This document shows positions 6,351 to 9,705 of a stretch of 9,705 nucleotides of DNA, one piece after another. Source of the DNA: Verrucomicrobia subdivision 3 bacterium UBA7542. GTDB taxonomy: Bacteria; Verrucomicrobiota; Verrucomicrobiia; Limisphaerales; UBA11358. Position numbers and translations under genes: made by a program. Positions within the stretch are counted from its first letter, which is position 1, and each line of letters starts with the position of its first letter. The notes under the pieces were generated by a model. It saw only the letters and a list, made by a program, of their open reading frames with translations, did not search any database and was not told the DNA's origin. The DNA is taken from positions 1-9,705 of the forward strand of contig DLMG01000042.1 of assembly GCA_002479245.1 (NCBI GenBank), written 5' to 3'.

Positions 6351-6608
6351 TCAAGATGGCGGCTTTCTCCCGAAAACCGCTACGGTCCAGCCGTGTTGGG
6401 TGACGGAAAAGCCTTTCAACGGTTTAACGCGCTTGAATTGTTCCCGCACTTCTTCAGACGTGGAAATGACCGTGGCAGCCGACGTGAGTCGGCTCTGACT
6501 TTTCTCGCTTTCCCCCAAAGAAGTTAGAGCGGACTCACGTCCGCTGCTACTAGGATCGGACATGGTGGTGACGACGATAATGCGGGCTTCGACAGGAACC
6601 CGGTTCAA
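6351..6608 (-). pseudogene. Unidentified gene fragment carrying a REPIN-like insert
   Basis: The minus-strand frame reads NRVPVEARIIVVTTMSDP, then 26 codons that coincide with the hairpin pair at 6473-6550, then TVISTSEEVREQFKRVKPL and KGFSVTQHGWTVAVF before a stop at 6351. Both flanks look like genuine protein and join cleanly (TMSDP-TVISTSEEV) if 78 nt are removed. A single-base shift near 6370 would continue as REKAAILKSLDMFATLC. I do not recognise the family. No start codon or neighbouring context supports expression. Confidence 0.35.
6472..6550. repeat. REPIN-like element: two inverted mini-hairpins
   Basis: The left arm (6472-6501) and right arm (6521-6550) are 30-bp inverted copies with 26 of 30 positions identical, separated by 19 bp. 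Each arm holds its own perfect hairpin: AGCCGAC-GTGA-GTCGGCT (6477-6494) and AGCGGAC-TCAC-GTCCGCT (6528-6545). Two of the four differences are compensatory: a C-G stem pair in one arm is G-C in the other. This is the layout of REP doublets (BIME/REPIN), which are usually spread by a RAYT (TnpA-REP) transposase; none is in this window. Confidence 0.75.
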
Positions 6609-6624
6609 TGGGCGACCTGACCCG

Positions 6625-6653
6625 ATGCCGCCCGCTCGCGATTAATCGGAGTT
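6625..6653. repeat. Palindromic insert, copy 2 of 2
   Basis: ATGCCGCCCGCTCGCGAT and ATCGGAGTT match copy 1 (6197-6228), with short differences between them. The core CGATTAATCG (6639-6648) is a perfect palindrome, and CTC/GAG extends it with one bulged G. Confidence 0.5.
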
Positions 6654-6868
6654 TATCGGGGTGCTGCAGCCCACCCAGCCAGCGCGGCGGGCGGTGGGGG
6701 AAAGCGGCTTGCGCTTGATGATGGGGAGCAAACGCGCCCCTCTTGAGTTGATACCCATAATCAGGCCAAAGCGCGGTTTGGCCGAATACTTGCCGAGCGC
6801 ACCGCTGCCCATTTTATGCGTGAGGATTGCTGGTTGGTTTTGTCAGATGGAAAACGAAAGATAAACCT
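6654..6868. other. Intergenic stretch upstream of the lipoprotein gene
   Basis: No gene is supportable. It contains one copy of the GAGYTGATRCCC repeat (6743-6758), preceded by a degenerate GGGGAGC..GCGCCCC hairpin that resembles the one at 7579-7596. The 25 bp before the ATG at 6869 are A-rich (GAAAACGAAAGATAAACC), with only a weak SD-like AAAG. Confidence 0.4.
6743..6758 (+). repeat. GAGYTGATRCCC repeat, copy A
   Basis: TTGAGTTGATACCCAT matches the copies at 7601-7616 and 8894-8909. Similarity to the 7579-7616 copy extends upstream over the GGGAGC hairpin with a 3-nt gap. Confidence 0.45.
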
Positions 6869-7426
6869 ATGAGAAAAAATATCCTCAGAGCGTGTCTGAA
6901 AAATTGTGTCGCCATTGTGTCAGCCGAGGCCATGGCCATTGGGTGTCCACGCTTCAGCGTGTTCGGGCAACTTGGCACCCTGAAGGGTGGACACCAAATG
7001 CGATTTTTCGGACACGCTCTCAGCTTCATTTCCATCGTGGCGCTGCTTTGGGCTTCGGGCTGTTCCACGCTGCACCAATCAGGTTCGGCCACGGTCCAAG
7101 GGACATGGAAGGGTCAGGAAATTGGCGGCAATACGGAAGGTTCGCGTTACCTTATCATCTCCGGCAACGCGTTTGAGTTCCAAGGAGCCAATAATGACGA
7201 TTGGTGCAAGGGAACCTTCACCGTTCGGGAAGACACGAATCCGCGTCAGATTGTTGCCACGATTACTCAATGTCACTTGCCCCAGTACGTTGGCAAAACG
7301 GCCTACGCGATCTATCGGGTGGAGGGAGGCACGCTCACACTCACAGGAAATGAGCCCGGTAATCCCGAAGTGCCGTCCGGTTTCGATGCGCCTGGCGCCC
7401 GACACTTTGTCCTCAACCAGAACTAG
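6869..7426 (+). CDS. TIGR03067-like small lipoprotein, interrupted in frame by a MITE
   Basis: From the ancestral ATG at 6869 the frame encodes 185 residues to TAG at 7424-7426, but 45 of these codons are MITE plus target duplication. Without them the start reads MRKNILSFISIVALLWASGC, a classic lipoprotein signal with lipobox ASGC. In today's sequence an ATG inside the element (6998) is in frame and gives MRFFGHALSFISIVALL-WASGC (142 residues), again a good lipoprotein signal, preceded at 7 nt by GAAGGGTGG. I think 6998 is the likelier functional start. The mature part (VQGTWKGQEIGG, YLIISGNAFEFQG, CKGTFTVREDTNPRQIVATIT, YAIYRVEGGTLTL) fits the small beta-barrel-like TIGR03067 domain of Planctomycetes/Verrucomicrobia: a 'GTWK' start, a 'PR.I..T' middle and an 'IYr.eg.tLtl' end. 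Its function is unknown. It is probably anchored in the cell envelope and is convergent with the esterase gene. Confidence 0.72.
   Translation: MRKNILRACLKNCVAIVSAEAMAIGCPRFSVFGQLGTLKGGHQMRFFGHALSFISIVALLWASGCSTLHQSGSATVQGTWKGQEIGGNTEGSRYLIISGNAFEFQGANNDDWCKGTFTVREDTNPRQIVATITQCHLPQYVGKTAYAIYRVEGGTLTLTGNEPGNPEVPSGFDAPGARHFVLNQN
6888..7019. mobile_element. MITE of about 132 bp inserted in lipoprotein signal-peptide codons
   Basis: Terminal inverted repeats GAGCGTGTCTGAAAAAT (6888-6904) and ATTTTTCGGACACGCTC (7003-7019) match at 16 of 17 positions. The element is flanked by TCA on both sides (6885-6887 and 7020-7022). The duplication can also be read as 5 bp, CTCAG (6884-6888 and 7019-7023), with the element at 6889-7018. 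A 3-bp TNA duplication and GAG ends fit, from memory, the IS1031 group of the IS5 family, so an IS5-type transposase elsewhere would be the driver. The core holds nested inverted repeats: GGTGTCCAC (6942-6950) with GTGGACACC (6987-6995), extended outward by CATT/AATG, and CTTCAG with CTGAAG. It has no transposase and is open in the host frame throughout. Confidence 0.85.
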
Positions 7427-7489
7427 AGCACACCTTTCTCCGCATGCGTACCATCGGTGGTGGACTCGTCGAAGCGTGATTGCCGGGGG

Positions 7490-7596
7490 AGCACGCGCGC
7501 CTCGCGTGTTGTTCGCGGCGCGTCGTCGCGAATGCCCGGGAAAAGATGCTCGACGCGGGGCGCGTCTAACCGCAGCCCGGGAGCGGCTGCGCTCCC
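7490..7596. repeat. Cluster of four consecutive hairpins between convergent genes
   Basis: Four stem-loops follow one another: CACGCG-CGCCT-CGCGTG (7492-7508), TTCGCGGCG-CGT-CGTCGCGAA (7512-7532, 9 pairs including one G-T), GACGCG-GGG-CGCGTC (7552-7566), and GGGAGCG-GCTG-CGCTCCC (7579-7596). None is followed by a T run. The setting between two 3' ends is typical of REP-like clusters, which can stabilise or end transcripts in either direction. Confidence 0.55.
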
Positions 7597-7600
7597 CATT

Positions 7601-7641
7601 TTGAGCTGATACCCGTTTGTCTCAATGGTGAGGACCCGTTT
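7601..7641 (+). repeat. GAGYTGATRCCC repeat, copy B
   Basis: TTGAGCTGATACCCGT (7601-7616), followed by a GAGGACCCGTT segment, matches copy C (8894-8935) loosely over about 40 bp, with TGAGCTGAT-CCC and ACCCGTT as anchors. Confidence 0.45.
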
Positions 7642-7669
7642 TGGGGACGTTCATTTTGGACGCAGGCCC

Positions 7670-8551
7670 TTACTTCTTCAACAAACCCTGCACGTCCAGC
7701 CAGTCGGCAAAGCGTTCGATCCAATGGTCGGACGGCTGGTGCTGCTGGCGCATGCCGAAGCCGTGTCCGCCCTTGGAATAGAGGTGCAATTCCGCCGGCT
7801 TGCCGGCCGCGATCCAATCCTGGTAAATCGCGACGCTCTGCGGCGCCAGTCCCAGCGGGTCATCCGAAGCCGCCAGAATAAATGCGGGGGGTGCATCCGC
7901 GGGAACCCCGCTCCCCTTGATTGCCCAATTGTATGCCGGATAAATCGGCGCCGCGAAATCCGGCCGCGTTTCAGCCGTGTAATTCATGGCCACCGACACC
8001 GCCACGGTCCCGCCCGCCGAAAAGCCGATAATGCCGATGCGTTCCGGGTTGACTCCAAATTCCGCCGCGTGCTTGCGCACGTAACCAATGGCCGCATTGC
8101 CATCCGCCAACGCCAGTTTGACGATGGGCGCCACAACCTTATCCAGCGGCCCCCGGCTCATGACTTCGCGAGTCGGATCCTCCGTTTTGCATGCAACCAG
8201 CCGGTATTTCAGCACGAAGCAAGTAACCCCCTTCGTGTTCAGCCAGCGCGCAACATCGAAACCTTCGCTGTCGATCGACAAGGCGAAAAACGCCCCGCCG
8301 GGACAGATAACCACGGCGGTGCCATTGGCCTTGCCGGATTCCGGCTGGAAAACAGTCAGGGTTGGATTGGCTACATTAAACACCACCCGGGTCTGCCAGA
8401 GATTGGTCCGGTTTTCCTGCTCGGTTTGTTTCCAGTCCTCTGAGCCGGGCGCCGGGCCGTCATAAAGTCGAATAACTTTCTCTTGGGCACTGGCATGAAG
8501 ACAAAGGAGTGAAAGAAAAACGGCTGCGGCAATTCGTAATTGGTCGTTCAC
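7670..8551 (-). CDS. Secreted alpha/beta-hydrolase esterase (BD-FAE / acetyl-xylan-esterase type)
   Basis: 293 residues if started at GTG 8551, which places a signal peptide (NDQLRIAAAVFLSLL, cleavage after HASA) at the very N-terminus. An upstream GTG at 8578 would add nine residues and has GAGGA too close to it. The fold is alpha/beta hydrolase: oxyanion-hole motif ICPGGAFF (82-89), nucleophile Ser178 in GFSAGG, acid Asp230 or Asp231 in AASDDPLG, and His263 in GGHGFGM. Proteins of this kind are esterases, often annotated as feruloyl/acetyl-xylan esterases or 'endo-1,4-beta-xylanase B-like', and act on acyl groups of plant or algal polysaccharides. It lies downstream of the GH71/99-like gene on the same strand, separated by about 430 bp. 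A candidate promoter precedes it directly, so it probably has its own transcript. The substrate cannot be read from the sequence. Confidence 0.85.
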   Translation of the reverse strand: MNDQLRIAAAVFLSLLCLHASAQEKVIRLYDGPAPGSEDWKQTEQENRTNLWQTRVVFNVANPTLTVFQPESGKANGTAVVICPGGAFFALSIDSEGFDVARWLNTKGVTCFVLKYRLVACKTEDPTREVMSRGPLDKVVAPIVKLALADGNAAIGYVRKHAAEFGVNPERIGIIGFSAGGTVAVSVAMNYTAETRPDFAAPIYPAYNWAIKGSGVPADAPPAFILAASDDPLGLAPQSVAIYQDWIAAGKPAELHLYSKGGHGFGMRQQHQPSDHWIERFADWLDVQGLLKK

Positions 8552-8559
8552 AGTTGTTG

Positions 8560-8588
8560 ATTCTCGACCGCGCCCCACTCCTCGTCAA
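8560..8588 (-). promoter_or_regulatory. Candidate promoter of the esterase gene
   Basis: On the minus strand TTGACG (8588-8583), a 17-bp spacer and GAGAAT (8565-8560) are followed 8 bp later by the GTG at 8551. The -35 box matches well and the -10 box matches at 4 of 6 positions. If it is used, the transcript would start almost at the GTG, which supports 8551 over 8578 as the start codon. Confidence 0.35.
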
Positions 8589-8755
8589 CACAAAATCGCA
8601 CCCCGCTTGGGAGAGGGTGATAAAGCGATTGCCGCGACGGTGGCAAAGTCCCGTTAAGTCATTTCGCTTGGGTTAAAGTCAGTCAACGACCGTTGCCGCT
8701 GTTCAGACATCCAACGACGACGACCCGACCTGGTTTTTGAAGAATCCATGCCACC

Positions 8756-8800
8756 TGTTCCCAGTCTTTGCTTCCTTGGTTCCCTTCTGTAGGGCAGGAA
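8756..8800 (-). repeat. Purine-rich AGAAGGGAACCAAGGAAGC dispersed motif
   Basis: The minus strand reads CCTGCCCTACAGAAGGGAAC followed by CAAGGAAGCAAAGACTGGGA. The alternating GAA/GGAA/CAAAG pattern is, from memory, a common dispersed motif in verrucomicrobial intergenic DNA, similar in style to the CACGAAA motif at 5571-5590. Confidence 0.35.
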
Positions 8801-8893
8801 ATAGAAATTTGGCGTCCGGTCGGTCTGAATGGCCTCCATCATGGCCTCGAACGCACCGTCGCTGATTTGATTGCCGATACGCGATTGCCGGCT

Positions 8894-8935
8894 CTGAGCT
8901 GATGCCCATGTGTGCCAATATCAAGACCCGTTCCC
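8894..8935 (+). repeat. GAGYTGATRCCC repeat, copy C
   Basis: CTGAGCTGATGCCCAT (8894-8909), with ACCCGTT downstream, is related to copies A and B. All three have the same orientation. Confidence 0.4.
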
Positions 8936-8985
8936 GTTTCCGTTTCTGAAAGCTGCAAAGCTCGACCACATTTCAGCATGCCGCG

Positions 8986-9705
8986 CTATGGTGAAATCGG
9001 AATGTTCAGGCTGTTCGGGTGTTCGCCGCTGATAACTTTTGAGCCCTCGGCAGTGAGGCGCAGATACCAATCAGCCGGCAGTCCTTCGTAGGTCACAAAA
9101 TAGCCCTGCCCCGGCGGCGTGTTGCTGACCTTGAAAATGGCCGTGCCTTCGTCCACTTCGTCGAACATGCCCACATAACACATGTCCACGCCGAGATTCG
9201 CGACGGCGTTGAATTGTTTCCAGAGAAAATCGCCACCGAGTCGCGGGATTTTGGAAGTGCCCGGCGGCAGGTGTTTGAGATTATCCCAACTGAATCCGGG
9301 ATAAACCTGCGGCAAATAAAACATCCCCGCGTTCGTCGCCGCTGCCAGATCCTGCGCCCAATAAGTGGTATAGGCGAATTTGTTTGTGCCGGCGTTATAA
9401 CAATTTCCCGTGTTCCATGGGCAATAGCCGTGGAAGCTGCGATACACATTCGTCCAGTCGCCGGTCGCGCCGGCGCGCCAATCCCACCACCCGCTGCCAA
9501 TGAGCGTCACGCCGTACGTCGCATTGGTTTTGAACCACGCGATGATTTGTTTGGGAAGCGCCGTGCCGGAAAAGCGGTCGGGATAAAATCCAAAAATCAT
9601 CAACACCGGTTTGCCATTGTGATGCAGGTAGCGTGGGTCTTGCGTGATGTGCAGATTGTCCACGAGATAAATCCAGTCATTGGTCAACTGGCTGAAGAGC
9701 GTGTT
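8986..9705 (-). CDS. GH71/99-like glycoside hydrolase (partial, N-terminus beyond window)
   Basis: 239 C-terminal residues are visible, open to the window edge; a TTG at 9687 is not a real start. It resembles bacterial 'glycoside hydrolase family 71/99-like' proteins, a TIM-barrel group related to GH99 endo-alpha-mannosidases and often labelled xylosidase/arabinosidase. Supporting segments are DPRYLHHNGKPVLMIFGFYP (visible residues 23-42), IGSGWWDWR (69-77), AQDLAAATNAGMFYLPQVYPGFSW (117-140, split here as barrel strand plus loop) and LGVDMCYVGMFDEVDEGTAIFK (171-192). The ExxE of FDEVDEGTAI (Glu183 and Glu186, visible numbering) corresponds to the paired catalytic acids of GH99. The protein ends NSLNIPISP. 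Family members are usually secreted or periplasmic; the signal region is not visible. The esterase gene on the same strand may act on the same glycan. Confidence 0.82.
   Translation of the reverse strand, partial: NTLFSQLTNDWIYLVDNLHITQDPRYLHHNGKPVLMIFGFYPDRFSGTALPKQIIAWFKTNATYGVTLIGSGWWDWRAGATGDWTNVYRSFHGYCPWNTGNCYNAGTNKFAYTTYWAQDLAAATNAGMFYLPQVYPGFSWDNLKHLPPGTSKIPRLGGDFLWKQFNAVANLGVDMCYVGMFDEVDEGTAIFKVSNTPPGQGYFVTYEGLPADWYLRLTAEGSKVISGEHPNSLNIPISP

Larger units (their letters stand above)
8589..8985. other. Intergenic stretch between esterase and glycosidase genes
   Basis: No supportable gene. Open frames on the minus strand (8969-8703 and 8842-8654) run through the repeats and show no protein-like pattern. 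The stretch holds an AGAAGGGAACCAAGGAAGC-type repeat (8756-8800), a duplicated GATTGCCG around 8868-8890, and copy C of the GAGYTGATRCCC repeat. Confidence 0.4.

Noticed and set aside
7579..7596. Hairpin GGGAGCG-GCTG-CGCTCCC as an intrinsic terminator
   Set aside because: It is followed by CATTTTG, with only four T and no real U-tract, so I left it as a repeat hairpin.
6987..7604. 205-codon plus-strand open frame over the lipoprotein gene
   Set aside because: It is in another phase of the lipoprotein gene and runs into the hairpin cluster; Arg/Ser-rich without a motif.
7625..8443. 272-codon plus-strand open frame
   Set aside because: It is antisense to the esterase, whose Ser-Asp-His triad and signal peptide are clear.
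8703..8969. 88-codon minus-strand frame as a small gene
   Set aside because: It spans two dispersed repeats, has no start context, and its translation lacks a protein-like pattern.

Overview
The window looks like part of a chromosome from a Verrucomicrobiota-type bacterium (Pedosphaera/Limisphaerales-like), with a planctomycete-like relative as the alternative. I infer this from gene content, not from a search: a Planctomycetes/Verrucomicrobia-type small lipoprotein of the TIGR03067 kind, a secreted 'FTYQGQL...PYAIQA' head plus propeller protein, a GH71/99-like glycosidase, few Shine-Dalgarno sequences, and intergenic regions full of short palindromic repeats.

Layout. Positions 1-3386 hold two minus-strand genes, probably one transcript: a secreted fibre plus seven-bladed propeller protein (3386-1437) and, 6 bp downstream, an O-antigen ligase/polymerase (from 1430, running off the left edge). 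Divergent from them is an M29 aminopeptidase (3469-4578, plus). Converging on that is a YmdB-type metallophosphoesterase (5560-4742, minus), with a signal-peptide-like stub (4644) between them. From about 5570 to 6870 there is no intact gene. This stretch holds minus-strand gene debris, including a recognisable DpnI/Dam-replacing-type C-terminal winged helix, cut up by several 23-30 nt palindromic inserts and a 78-79 bp REPIN-like inverted hairpin pair. Then comes the TIGR03067-like lipoprotein gene (6869-7426, plus), whose signal-peptide codons carry a MITE of about 132 bp. A row of hairpins (7490-7596) separates it from a convergent secreted esterase of the BD-FAE/acetyl-xylan-esterase type (8551-7670, minus). 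The right end is a GH71/99-like glycoside hydrolase (minus, entering from beyond 9705, stop at 8986).

Functional picture. The coding part is cell-surface and polysaccharide oriented: an O-antigen ligase, a surface propeller/fibre protein, and a glycosidase plus esterase pair likely to act on decorated polysaccharides. The aminopeptidase and YmdB-like enzyme are housekeeping. The most notable part is the non-coding layer. The MITE has 17-bp terminal inverted repeats and a target duplication. Subtracting it (135 nt, 45 codons) restores a textbook lipoprotein signal peptide, and the element itself provides an in-frame ATG, a purine-rich SD-like stretch and a new signal-peptide start. Two unrelated elements (the MITE core and the REPIN) share one architecture: two inverted mini-hairpins in which one stem base pair is flipped between copies, which keeps each small hairpin perfect.
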